A stretch of 34,826 nucleotides of DNA. Source: Deltaproteobacteria bacterium. GTDB taxonomy: Bacteria; Desulfobacterota; Desulfobulbia; Desulfobulbales; SURF-16. Within the stretch, counting starts at the first letter, position 1. Every line of letters begins with the position of its first letter. Position numbers and translations under genes: made by a program. The stretch covers positions 1-34,826 of the forward strand of contig DAOUUW010000010.1 of NCBI GenBank assembly GCA_030667965.1. The letters are read 5' to 3'. The notes beneath the pieces were generated by a model. The model worked only from the letters and a program-made list of their open reading frames with translations, had not been told where the DNA came from and made no database searches. Positions 24,479 to 32,476 of this stretch are shown here, piece by piece.

Positions 24479-25429
24479 TCAAACAAATAAAGAACTAACC
24501 GAATCCTCGTTATGAATACACTTTATAGAATCACCCAGAAGTGCGGAGACGGACAGCACCTTGATTTTTGCACTCTCTCTGGCCCCATCCCGCAGGGGAA
24601 TAGTATTTGTTACAACCAGATTTTCAAGCAATGATTTGTCAATCCTTTCAATGGCGGGACCTGACAGAACGGCATGCGTACAATAGGCATACACTTCTTT
24701 TGCCCCTTCCCGAATCAGTATTTCCGCAGCAGAGCACAATGTGCCGGCTGTATCTACCATGTCATCGAGCAGGATGGCGCACTTATCCTTAACATCACCA
24801 ATGACATTCATGGCTTCAGCTTCATTGGCTCGTTCGCGTCTCTTATCAATAATTGCCAGACCTACATCAAGCCTTTTTGCAAAGGCGCGTGTACGGACAA
24901 CACCACCTGCATCCGGGGAAACCATAATCACTTCTTCTCCGGCAAACTTGCTGGAAATATCTTTTAAAATGACCGGGGCGGCATAGAGATTATCCACCGG
25001 GATATTAAAAAATCCCTGGATTTGACCGGAATGAATATCCATGGTCAGTACCCGGCGTACACCTACAGCCATCAGCATTTCAGCCACAACCTTGGCAGAG
25101 ATGGGAACACGTGGAGCGACTTTTCTGTCCTGACGTGCATAACCATAATAAGGAATAACGGCTGTGATGCGTCGAGCCGAGGCTCTGCGTAGGGCATCGG
25201 CCATCAAAATAAGCTCCATCAGGTGGTCATTTACCGGTGTTGATGTCGGCTGCACAACAAAGGCATCTCTCCCTCGGACATTTTCTCCGATTTCAACATA
25301 CGTTTCCCCATCACTGAACTTTCTCACTTCAGCATGACTAAGTTCAATTTTAAGATGACGGCAAATTTCTTCAGCAAGGATACGATTGGCGTTCCCGCTA
25401 AAAATCTTCATGTCCTTTAACTTGTCCAT
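24479..25429 (-). CDS. prs: Ribose-phosphate pyrophosphokinase
   Basis: Makes PRPP from ribose 5-phosphate and ATP for purine, pyrimidine, His, Trp and NAD synthesis. 316 residues: [28 protein letters not shown], flexible-loop residues [22 protein letters not shown] (about 130-141), and the PRPP loop [10 protein letters not shown] (221-230). All class I Prs motifs are intact. AAGGGA lies eight bases before the ATG. Downstream of tRNA-Gln on the same strand; the pairing with ispE is conserved in many proteobacteria. Confidence 0.97.
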   Translation of the reverse strand: MDKLKDMKIFSGNANRILAEEICRHLKIELSHAEVRKFSDGETYVEIGENVRGRDAFVVQPTSTPVNDHLMELILMADALRRASARRITAVIPYYGYARQDRKVAPRVPISAKVVAEMLMAVGVRRVLTMDIHSGQIQGFFNIPVDNLYAAPVILKDISSKFAGEEVIMVSPDAGGVVRTRAFAKRLDVGLAIIDKRRERANEAEAMNVIGDVKDKCAILLDDMVDTAGTLCSAAEILIREGAKEVYAYCTHAVLSGPAIERIDKSLLENLVVTNTIPLRDGARESAKIKVLSVSALLGDSIKCIHNEDSVSSLFV

Positions 25430-25533
25430 GACAAAATCCCTTTATTACTGCATGTCTAAACGTCAATAACTGACAACTCTTGACTACACAAAGCCACAAC
25501 AATATATGAGAACTTAGCGCCCTACGGGCGGGC

Positions 25534-25590
25534 TTTAGACAGGATCAAAAAAATAGACATAATAAAAAAATCCAGTTAATCCTGTCTAAA
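25534..25590. repeat. Inverted repeat in the tRNA-Gln to prs gap
   Basis: TTTAGACAGGAT (25534-25545) and ATCCTGTCTAAA (25579-25590) are perfect 12-bp inverted repeats with a 33-nt A/T-rich spacer. Next to it are a bulged GC hairpin (25516-25533, GCGCCCTACGGGCGGGC) and a fragment like the 630-667 repeat (25631-25656). The 247-bp gap 25430-25676 is thus mostly repeat debris; no prs promoter stands out. Confidence 0.5.
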
Positions 25591-25676
25591 AAAAAACAAA
25601 AAATGGAAATTCCTATGCTTTAAATTTATCCCACAGACGCACAGGCTTCACAGAGTTTTTTTATCTCTAAAAAATA

Positions 25677-25751
25677 TGGCTGGGGCGGTAGGATTCGAAC
25701 CTACGAATGCAGGCGTCAAAGGCCTGTGTCTTACCGCTTGACGACGCCCCA
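25677..25751 (-). tRNA. tRNA-Gln (TTG)
   Basis: Acceptor TGGGGCG (25745-25751) pairs with CGCCCCA (25681-25687), discriminator G, encoded CCA (25677-25679). The anticodon arm is CAGGC-CTTTGAC-GCCTG with anticodon TTG; the T arm is TAGGTTCGAATCCTA. It starts eight bases after the ispE stop, so it is probably cut from the ispE operon transcript. Confidence 0.95.
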
Positions 25752-25759
25752 ATAGAATT

Positions 25760-26638
25760 TTATTCTGAATGAAGAGGACAGGTTAAAAATACCCTGCCCG
25801 GAAAATCTTTTTCAAGATTTTCCTTTACGGCGTCAGCACGTTCAAAGTCTGTAAATATGCCAAAAACTGTTGGCCCGCTTCCAGACATTAATGAAGCTGA
25901 CGCACCAGCATCAATCAGCTTTTTTTTTAATACTTCAATTTCAGGATAGCGACTGATTGTGACCTTCTCAAGATCGTTAAAAAACGAACCGGAAAAGTCG
26001 CTTTCTGTCGAACGTGATAAAATATCTGGATTACCTTCTATTGTCAACGCAAAATTACTCATTTGCACTGGAACAAGGTTTTCATACGCCCATTTTGTTG
26101 AGACGGAAAATCCCGGATTAACCAGAACAAACCAACAGTCAGTAAGAGCATTTTTTTTCTGGAGTTTTTCTCCAATACCTGTGGCCAGAGCAGCACTATA
26201 ATCCGCAACAAAAAAAGGGACATCAGCCCCTAAAAGAAGTCCAATCTCCATGAGCTCGACACGGGTTAAACCGGCTTCATAGAGTGTGTTAAGCCCCAGA
26301 AGTACTGCGGCAGCATCGCTGCTGCCGCCACCAAGACCGGCTGCAATCGGAATTTTTTTCTCAAGAAAGATTGCAACACCGGCCTTTATCCGTGTCTTTT
26401 TAAAAAAAATACGCGCTGCTTTGCAGGCCAGATTATTTTCGTCTTCAGGCAGATTCGCACCCAGACACTGTATCTTCACACCAAAACTTGTCGGCTGAAG
26501 GCTGATACGATCAGCAAGATCCAATTTCTGCATCCAGGTCGACAGCTCGTGGTAGCCATCGGCACGCCTGGACAAAACCGACAAAAACAAGTTCACCTTT
26601 GCCGGAGCCTGGATGTGAAGAATATCCTCTTTATCCAT
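25760..26638 (-). CDS. ispE: 4-diphosphocytidyl-2-C-methyl-D-erythritol kinase
   Basis: GHMP-family kinase of the MEP isoprenoid pathway. 292 residues: APAKVNLFLSVLSRRADGYH with Lys14, the ATP loop PIAAGLGGGSSDAA (97-110), Asp139 in LLGADVPFFV, and the third GHMP motif MSGSGPTVFGIF. Its ATG follows the stop of the DUF1844 gene with no gap, so the two are translationally coupled. tRNA-Gln and prs follow. Confidence 0.96.
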   Translation of the reverse strand: MDKEDILHIQAPAKVNLFLSVLSRRADGYHELSTWMQKLDLADRISLQPTSFGVKIQCLGANLPEDENNLACKAARIFFKKTRIKAGVAIFLEKKIPIAAGLGGGSSDAAAVLLGLNTLYEAGLTRVELMEIGLLLGADVPFFVADYSAALATGIGEKLQKKNALTDCWFVLVNPGFSVSTKWAYENLVPVQMSNFALTIEGNPDILSRSTESDFSGSFFNDLEKVTISRYPEIEVLKKKLIDAGASASLMSGSGPTVFGIFTDFERADAVKENLEKDFPGRVFLTCPLHSE

Positions 26639-26944
26639 TCAGGATTTGGCCTTCACATACCTCATCTTAAGGTCGTAGAGAAATTTACTGATCATATCCT
26701 CTTCTTCTTCAGTCAAATTACCCTTTGTTTTTTCCCTAAGAACGTTCAACGTATCAATAGTTTGCTTTGCCAGAATCATATTCTGCATCTTGGCACCGGT
26801 TTCAGGATCAGCAATTTCGCCTAAATGAAAAAGTGCAGATGTATTTAAAGACATGATAAATACCGAAAATGTCACATCGGGCATGACGCATTTACCGCCG
26901 ACCATCTCACCCCCTGCACGCTTACATTTTTTTTCTACGCTCAT
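26639..26944 (-). CDS. DUF1844 protein
   Basis: 101 residues. The core VTFSVFIMSLNTSALFHLGE followed by a helical part (AKQTIDTLNVLREKTKGNLTEEEE) is the DUF1844 signature. The family is common in delta-proteobacteria and Acidobacteria, often near ispE or serA; function unknown. The first 24 residues include three Cys and many Lys/Gly. AGGTG lies before the ATG. 24 nt after serA and abutting ispE. Confidence 0.9.
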   Translation of the reverse strand: MSVEKKCKRAGGEMVGGKCVMPDVTFSVFIMSLNTSALFHLGEIADPETGAKMQNMILAKQTIDTLNVLREKTKGNLTEEEEDMISKFLYDLKMRYVKAKS

Positions 26945-26968
26945 CTTGGCACCTAAGCAAGCTTATAG

Positions 26969-28564
26969 TTACGAAAGATCCAGCACCATGGCACTGGTAA
27001 TGTTATCCAGGGCTTTAACTGCATCGAGTTGCTCTTTTGAAAGCAACGTGTCGGTATTTAACAGGATGACGTTGCGGGTCTGGTCACCATCGGCAGATTC
27101 CCGACCGACTGTCATCCGGGAAATATTAACATTGGATTTACCCAGAATCGTTGTCAGAGAGCCGATAACACCCGGCACATCCTGATTATACACAAAAAGC
27201 ATTGGTCCATCCGGCAGGGCCTCGAGACGAAAGGTATTCAGACGCACAAGACGGGGTTCTTTTTTGCCGAAAACAGTACCGGCAAGCACATTTTCACCCT
27301 CGGACGTCTTGACCCTTACTGACACAATATTTGTAAAATCATCCGAATGACTGGTTTTCGACTCTACCACCCGAATCCCCCTGTCTTTGGCTATCATCGG
27401 GGCATTAACAAAATTGACGGCATCTTTGAGGATCGGAGTAAAGAGGCCTTTCAGGAAAGCAACAGAGATGGGGCTTGTCTCCATTTCAGCCAGATCACCG
27501 ATAAACTCGATATTTACTTCTTCCACGCCGCCCTTGGCAATCTGCATGTGAAAAGAACCCAGCATTTCGGCAAGAGTAACATACGGGCGCACCTTGGATA
27601 AGACCTCAGCTGAGACTGAAGGCACGTTGACCGCGTTGGCTACCGTTCCATTCAACAGATAATCAGCCATCTGCTCGGCAATGGTTACCGCCACGTTTTC
27701 CTGGGCCTCAGCTGTTGAGGCTCCAAGATGAGGCGTACAGATAAAATTATCAAGGGCCAGCAGTGGTGTGGTCTCAATGGAAGTGGGTTCTTTTTCAAAA
27801 ACATCCAGCGCAGCCCCTGCAATTTCGCCGTTTTTCAATGCGTCATACAGAGCCTCTTCATCAACAACACCGCCACGGGCGCAATCGATTAACATGGCAG
27901 TTTTTTTCATATTTTTAAATTCTTTAGTGGAAAGAACCTTGCTTGTTTCTTTTGTCAACGGAACATGAACGGAAATATAATCAGCCCGTTTGCAAAGTTC
28001 TTCCAGGCTGACAAGTTCAACTCCCAGCTTGGCGACAATTTCCTTGGGCATATGGGGATCAAAGGCAATGACTTTCATACGAAGCCCCTGGGCCCTGTTG
28101 GCTGCAATGGCGCCGATCCTGCCGATACCGACGATACCCATTGTCTTTCCGGTTACCTCACGTCCCTGAAATTTTTTCTTGTCCCAGCCGCCCTCTTTCA
28201 GTCTGGCGGTGGCCTGGGGGATATTGCGTGTCATAGACATCATCATGGCAATAGCATGTTCAGCAGCAGTGGTAGCATTGCCGTCAGGGGCGTTCATCAC
28301 CACAATCCCTCGCTTGCTTGCAGCAGGAATATTGACATTATCCAGACCAATACCAGCCCGACCGACAACTCTCAAATTGTCAGCAGCTTCGATAATTTCT
28401 TCCGTCACCTTGGTGGCGCTGCGGATAACAAGACCATCATATTTAGGTATTTCTTTTTTGAGCTCTTCAGGGCTCAAACCTGTATTAATATCAACCTCAA
28501 GCCCGGCATCTCTTAAAATCTGCGCTCCAACCGGGGCAAGATTATCACTGATAAGTACCTTCAT
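26969..28564 (-). CDS. serA: D-3-phosphoglycerate dehydrogenase
   Basis: First step of serine synthesis: 3-phosphoglycerate to phosphohydroxypyruvate with NAD. 531 residues, the long form: substrate domain, Rossmann domain (GIVGIGRIGAIAA), catalytic Arg in DCARGGVVDEEAL, Glu in ALDVFEKEP and His in CTPHLGASTAEAQ. An allosteric substrate-binding domain (about 315-450) and a C-terminal ACT domain (PGVIGSLTTILGKSNVNISR) imply feedback control by serine. GGAGC lies before the ATG. Heads the serA-DUF1844-ispE-tRNA-prs run. Confidence 0.97.
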   Translation of the reverse strand: MKVLISDNLAPVGAQILRDAGLEVDINTGLSPEELKKEIPKYDGLVIRSATKVTEEIIEAADNLRVVGRAGIGLDNVNIPAASKRGIVVMNAPDGNATTAAEHAIAMMMSMTRNIPQATARLKEGGWDKKKFQGREVTGKTMGIVGIGRIGAIAANRAQGLRMKVIAFDPHMPKEIVAKLGVELVSLEELCKRADYISVHVPLTKETSKVLSTKEFKNMKKTAMLIDCARGGVVDEEALYDALKNGEIAGAALDVFEKEPTSIETTPLLALDNFICTPHLGASTAEAQENVAVTIAEQMADYLLNGTVANAVNVPSVSAEVLSKVRPYVTLAEMLGSFHMQIAKGGVEEVNIEFIGDLAEMETSPISVAFLKGLFTPILKDAVNFVNAPMIAKDRGIRVVESKTSHSDDFTNIVSVRVKTSEGENVLAGTVFGKKEPRLVRLNTFRLEALPDGPMLFVYNQDVPGVIGSLTTILGKSNVNISRMTVGRESADGDQTRNVILLNTDTLLSKEQLDAVKALDNITSAMVLDLS

Positions 28565-28667
28565 GACTGCTCCTTTTTCGTCGAAAAACTAACTTATAAA
28601 AATTGACTTTTTAAAAACATGACGTAAAAAAAATAAATCTTCAATAAACGCATTTCGTGGGACGACT

Positions 28668-28742
28668 GGGTAGGGTGCGCATTGCGCACCAATTAAAGAC
28701 CCAATCATCAATAAATAAAGGTGCGCATTGCGCACCCTACCC
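28668..28742. repeat. Double-palindrome repeat (GGTGCGCATTGCGCACC)
   Basis: GGTGCGCA-T-TGCGCACC is itself a near-perfect palindrome. It occurs at 28674-28690 and 28720-28736, extended outward by inverted GGGTA/TACCC so that each 23-bp arm (28668-28690, 28720-28742) mirrors the other with one mismatch. The 29-nt spacer is AT-rich. ACT flanks both sides. It lies between the probable serA promoter and serA, so it would be in the leader RNA. Confidence 0.75.
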
Positions 28743-28799
28743 ACTCCAAGTCGTTGATTTTATGTGAATGGGTTAATCGAACATTTACAAAAAAAAACT

Positions 28800-28827
28800 A
28801 TATTATGCTATTGTTGCCTTTTGTCAA
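28800..28827 (-). promoter_or_regulatory. Candidate promoter of the serA operon
   Basis: On the minus strand, TTGACA (28822-28827), 16-nt spacer, TAATAT (28800-28805). It would give a leader of about 230 nt that includes the palindromic repeat. No other gene or site is seen in the rest of 28565-28925. Confidence 0.5.
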
Positions 28828-28925
28828 GAATAGATTAATTCTGTTTACATGAATCCCCATGCATCTTTGAAAGATTTCTTCATCCTGCCTGCAACAACAC
28901 GTTTTTTGCTCGTTTTTCGAACATA

Positions 28926-29399
28926 TTAATCCTTGAAACAGGCTGAGAAATCGGCAGGTTCATCATCCTCATCCGGGGTAATGGCAACCTTGTCCATTTC
29001 TTTTTTGATCGCTAAATCCTTTTTTAATGCATCCATTTTCATATCAAAGAATTTTTGCGGAAAAGATTCGCCTGCCATATAGGCAAGAGCATTTTCATCA
29101 AGCTGACAAAGCATTAACTCCCGCACATCTTTTTTATCAGCTTCATCAATAAATATACGCTCTTTAAAAATGGTATGGGTTAAACCTTGCTGATAATGTT
29201 GTTTTACATAAGATTTGAGCTCTACATCATGAATATTTTCCAGAAAATCCTCTCGTAAATCAAATGTGGCCTCGCATTTGACCTTGACAAGCCAGCGGTC
29301 TCCAGCCAACTTCTTTGACATATCATATATGGAAACATGAATGCCGTTCTCAAGTTTCCTGGCATGCAGCAAAAGCTTTGTTTTTTCGTTTTCTGACAT
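28926..29399 (-). CDS. Conserved-looking protein of unknown function
   Basis: 157 residues, no membrane segment, no signal peptide. The N-terminal part (about 8-50) alternates as beta strands with HVSIYDMSKKLAGDRWLVKV; the middle and C-terminus are helical and charged, with an acidic tail ending DFSACFKD. I do not recognise the family. The GDRW motif and strand pattern might suggest a small ligand-binding or RNA-binding fold, but nothing catalytic stands out. Divergent from cysS with a 102-bp shared promoter region. Weak Shine-Dalgarno. Confidence 0.7.
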   Translation of the reverse strand: MSENEKTKLLLHARKLENGIHVSIYDMSKKLAGDRWLVKVKCEATFDLREDFLENIHDVELKSYVKQHYQQGLTHTIFKERIFIDEADKKDVRELMLCQLDENALAYMAGESFPQKFFDMKMDALKKDLAIKKEMDKVAITPDEDDEPADFSACFKD

Positions 29400-29501
29400 A
29401 ATCTATCCGGGACTGGTTGATTCACATACAGGAAAAGGGTATAAAGTATATTTGCCTGAACGGCGTTAACATATGCACATAATCAAATTAACGGAGTCCG
29501 C

Positions 29502-30968
29502 ATGACCGTTGCCATATATAACACCCAAAACGGAAAGAAAGAACCGTTTTCCCCTCTTGAAAAAGGGCACATCAAACTCTACGTCTGCGGCATAACAGCT
29601 TACGACTTTTGCCATATCGGTCATGCCAGATCTACCCTGGTATTTGACATGATAGTGCGCTATCTCCGTCATAAAGGCTTTAAAGTCACGTACATTCGCA
29701 ACTTTACCGACATCGACGACAAAATCATCAAGCGAGCGCAGGAGCAACATACCACAACCGAAAAACTTGCCAACCGTTTTATTGATGCTTTTCACGAGGA
29801 CATGGAAAGCCTTGGCAACCTGCCGCCCACCCTTGAACCGAAGGCCACTGACAATATTCCTGAAATCATTTCCATGATTGAAGTTCTTATAACCAAAGGA
29901 TTTGCCTATGAAGTCGATGGAGATGTGTACTATAAGGTTTCCCGATTTGACCAATACGGCAAATTATCCGGAAGAAACCTTGAGGACATGATGGCCGGCG
30001 CCCGTATTTCCATCAACGAACAAAAAGAAAATCCCATGGATTTTGCCCTGTGGAAGAGCAGCAAGCCCGGCGAACCGGTTTGGGATAGTCCCTGGGGCGG
30101 AGGGCGTCCCGGCTGGCATATTGAATGCTCTGCCATGAGCCGTAAATTCCTTGGAGACACCTTTGATATTCATGGTGGCGGCAAAGACCTTATTTTTCCA
30201 CACCATGAAAATGAGATTGCCCAAAGTGAGGCCGCAACGAGCAAGCCATTTGTAACCACTTGGATTCATCACGGTTTTGTAACAATTAAAGATGAAAAAA
30301 TGTCAAAATCCCTGGGTAATTTCCTTACAATCCGTGAAATTTTAGAAAAATACCCGGCCGAAGCACTGCGTTTTTTTGTCTTTTCCACCCATTACCGCAC
30401 CCCGCTCGATTTTTCCGAAACAGCCATGAAGGATGCCGAAGCAGGACTTGACCGCTTAAACACCTGCCTGGCTGAAATAGCTGGACTGCCTGCACAGGGA
30501 GACCCCGCGCAAAAGGCTGTGGCAGGCAAAAAAAATATCGGCAAAATTCAGTCCCTGGCTGAACGCTTCACCAAAGCCATGGACAATGATTTTAACAGTG
30601 CCCAGGCCCTCGGTCATATATTTGATGCAGTAAAATCACTTAATTCCATCAAACAGGTTCTTACCGTTGTCCCGGCTGAATCCGACCTTGAGCTTCTTCG
30701 TTCCGGTGCAAACACCATAAGGCAATTAGCCGGAGTTATGGGTCTGCTGCAGCAGGAACCTGCAGAATATATAAAAAACAAACAACAACGAATCCTCAAA
30801 GAACTTGATATTGTGCCGGATGCAATTGAAGATTTGATTCTCCAAAGAAAATTAGCCCGTGAAGAGAAAAACTGGTCCAGGGCTGATGAAATCCGGGACA
30901 AACTCCTCAGCCTCAGAATCGAAATTAAAGACGGCCCTGAAGGAACAAGCTGGCAAGTGAAGATTTAA
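29502..30968 (+). CDS. cysS: Cysteinyl-tRNA synthetase
   Basis: Class Ia synthetase charging tRNA-Cys. 488 residues: zinc ligand Cys29 in YVCGITAYDFCHIGHARS, which includes HIGH (38-41); further zinc ligands in GWHIECSAM and HHENE; KMSKS at 266-270 in DEKMSKSLGNF; helical anticodon-binding domain to the end. ACGGAG precedes the ATG. Normal length. Followed 25 nt later by the MEMO1-family gene. Confidence 0.97.
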   Translation: MTVAIYNTQNGKKEPFSPLEKGHIKLYVCGITAYDFCHIGHARSTLVFDMIVRYLRHKGFKVTYIRNFTDIDDKIIKRAQEQHTTTEKLANRFIDAFHEDMESLGNLPPTLEPKATDNIPEIISMIEVLITKGFAYEVDGDVYYKVSRFDQYGKLSGRNLEDMMAGARISINEQKENPMDFALWKSSKPGEPVWDSPWGGGRPGWHIECSAMSRKFLGDTFDIHGGGKDLIFPHHENEIAQSEAATSKPFVTTWIHHGFVTIKDEKMSKSLGNFLTIREILEKYPAEALRFFVFSTHYRTPLDFSETAMKDAEAGLDRLNTCLAEIAGLPAQGDPAQKAVAGKKNIGKIQSLAERFTKAMDNDFNSAQALGHIFDAVKSLNSIKQVLTVVPAESDLELLRSGANTIRQLAGVMGLLQQEPAEYIKNKQQRILKELDIVPDAIEDLILQRKLAREEKNWSRADEIRDKLLSLRIEIKDGPEGTSWQVKI

Positions 30969-30993
30969 AAACTCAACTATTGGGATGAAAACA

Positions 30994-31791
30994 ATGTTAC
31001 GAGCTCCTGTAGTGTCAGATCAATTTTATCCTGGCGATCCGCAAATCTTAAACAACACATTAAAGGATCTCATCCCAGACGAAACTTCAAAAAAAACCGC
31101 GCTGGCGATCATGTGCCCCCATGCCGGTTACGTTTATTCAGGAGGCGTTGCCGGAGAAACCTTTGCCGCTGTTACTATCCCGGAAGATGTCATCATACTT
31201 GGACCCAATCACCACGGCCAGGGAGCCGCAGTCTCCATGATGGCGGAAGGCGTATGGCAGATGCCTCTGGGTGATGTTCCAATTAATGAAGAACTTGCCG
31301 AACTGATTGCCTCTTCTCCTGTTGAAAAGGATGTCATAGCCCACCAACATGAGCACTCCCTGGAAGTCCAGGTGCCCTTCCTGCAATACCTGCAGAAAAA
31401 TCTCGCCATTGTCCCCCTTGTCATATCCCGTATTCCCTTTGACGTCTGTGAAAAAACCGGAATTTTACTGGCCAATGCCATCAAGGCGTATAAAAAGGAT
31501 GTGCTCATTGTGGCCAGCACCGATATGACCCATTATGAGCCGAGAAAATCTGCCAGCCGCAAAGATCATATGGCACTTGAGTACATCGAAAATCTTGATC
31601 CACAGGGTCTTTACGACACAGTCACGGGCCAGCATATTTCCATGTGCGGCATCATGCCCACCACCATTGCCATGGTGGCTGCCCTGGAACTTGGTGCAAC
31701 AAAGGCTGAGATTGTCCACTACACGGACTCAGGAGAGGTAAGCGGCGACACGGACCATGTCGTGGGTTACGCCGGTGTCGTCTTTTCCTGA
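30994..31791 (+). CDS. amrB: AmmeMemoRadiSam system protein B (MEMO1 family)
   Basis: 265 residues: starts MLRAPVVSDQFYPGDP, then MCPHAGYVYSGG, LGPNHHGQG, HQHEHSLEVQVPFLQYL, VASTDMTHYEP, and MCGIMPT near the end. The conserved His residues and Cys are the copper/iron-site residues of MEMO proteins, related to class III extradiol dioxygenases. In prokaryotes MEMO occurs with AMMECR1 (A) and a radical SAM protein (C); neither is within 3 kb here. The start is ATG 30994, with GGGAT eight bases upstream; ATG 30985 is the alternative. Role unknown; probably co-transcribed with cysS. Confidence 0.92.
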   Translation: MLRAPVVSDQFYPGDPQILNNTLKDLIPDETSKKTALAIMCPHAGYVYSGGVAGETFAAVTIPEDVIILGPNHHGQGAAVSMMAEGVWQMPLGDVPINEELAELIASSPVEKDVIAHQHEHSLEVQVPFLQYLQKNLAIVPLVISRIPFDVCEKTGILLANAIKAYKKDVLIVASTDMTHYEPRKSASRKDHMALEYIENLDPQGLYDTVTGQHISMCGIMPTTIAMVAALELGATKAEIVHYTDSGEVSGDTDHVVGYAGVVFS

Positions 31792-31799
31792 AATTTGTC

Positions 31800-31828
31800 T
31801 TGACTTTTATACCCTTTTTTTCTAAATA
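31800..31828 (+). promoter_or_regulatory. Promoter of tRNA-Gln(CTG)
   Basis: TTGACT (31800-31805), 17-nt spacer, TAAATA (31823-31828), 18 nt before the tRNA. Confidence 0.6.
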
Positions 31829-31846
31829 AAGTCTTTCCAAACCAGC

Positions 31847-31920
31847 TGGGAGATCGTCTAACGGCAGGACAGCAGACTCTGACTCTGCTTATTGGGGTTC
31901 GAATCCCTATCTCCCAGCCA
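31847..31920 (+). tRNA. tRNA-Gln (CTG)
   Basis: Acceptor TGGGAGA (31847-31853) pairs with TCTCCCA (31910-31916), discriminator G, encoded CCA (31918-31920). The anticodon arm is GCAGA-CTCTGAC-TCTGC with anticodon CTG; the T arm is GGGGTTCGAATCCC. A T-rich run follows at once. It marks the border between core genes and the toxin-antitoxin island. Confidence 0.95.
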
Positions 31921-31954
31921 TTTCTTTTTTTTCACAAATATCCCACCAATTGCT

Positions 31955-32113
31955 ATGAGCAGATACCTCGACCTCTACTACATCAGCGGCAGGTACCCGG
32001 ACGCATTCCCGGCCGGAGCACCGTTTGAAATGATCACCCGCCAACAGGCCGAACGTGCCCTTACAGCAGCAGAAAAAATTTACCGTATCATTAAGGGTCG
32101 TCTTGATGGCTAG
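31955..32113 (+). pseudogene. 5'-truncated HEPN-domain gene (copy 1)
   Basis: 53 codons from ATG 31955 to TAG 32111: LDLYYISGRYPD then PFEMITRQQAERALTAAEK. This is the C-terminal end of a HEPN domain (PF05168 type), including the conserved YI-x-x-RYPD segment and the last helix. The N-terminal 70 or so residues are absent, because tRNA-Gln lies immediately upstream. HEPN proteins paired with a minimal nucleotidyltransferase act as toxin or RNase (type VII systems such as HepT-MntA). The stop overlaps the next start in ATGGCTAG, so the fragment may persist for coupling. Confidence 0.75.
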
Positions 32114-32163
32114 CAAAGAGGGCAAGAAAATTCTTGAATCAAGACGGCCTCAAATATCCTTGC
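32021..32163 (+). repeat. Direct repeat of the HEPN-MNT junction, copy 1
   Basis: Aligns without gaps to 34684-34826 (143 bases, about 123 identical by hand). Most differences are at codon third positions. Copies are 2.66 kb apart in the same orientation and enclose the nucleotidyltransferase, the ATPase, the palindrome and higBA. Confidence 0.85.
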
Positions 32164-32471
32164 TCGACTTTGACAAAGACACCCTCATCTCTTTTCTAAA
32201 AGAAAAACTTCATAACAAAAAAATACTCACCGCTTACCTGTTCGGCTCTCTGGCATCCGATACACATACCCTCTGGTCTGACATAGACATCATCATTGTC
32301 AAAAAAACAGACATCCCATTCATAGAACGACCAAGGGAATTTCTTGATCTTTTTGACCTGGGTATTCCAATCGACATACTTGTTTACACACCTGAAGAAT
32401 TTGAAAAACTGGAACAGACCCAGGAGGGCTTCTGGAAGGAAGTAAACAAAACAAAGATTCAAATTTTTTAG
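32106..32471 (+). CDS. MNT-type nucleotidyltransferase (antitoxin-like)
   Basis: 121 residues. The nucleotidyltransferase signature GSLASDTHTLWSDID has Gly47-Ser48 and metal ligands Asp59 and Asp61; the third carboxylate is Asp90 in IPIDILVY. In type VII toxin-antitoxin pairs such proteins (MntA) inactivate the HEPN toxin by adding AMP. All three acidic residues are present, so it should be active. It overlaps the HEPN remnant by eight bases. Its own toxin is truncated, so it may guard against a related HEPN elsewhere, for example one paired with copy 2. Ends five bases before the convergent ATPase gene. Confidence 0.88.
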   Translation: MASKEGKKILESRRPQISLLDFDKDTLISFLKEKLHNKKILTAYLFGSLASDTHTLWSDIDIIIVKKTDIPFIERPREFLDLFDLGIPIDILVYTPEEFEKLEQTQEGFWKEVNKTKIQIF

Positions 32472-32476
32472 AATCT

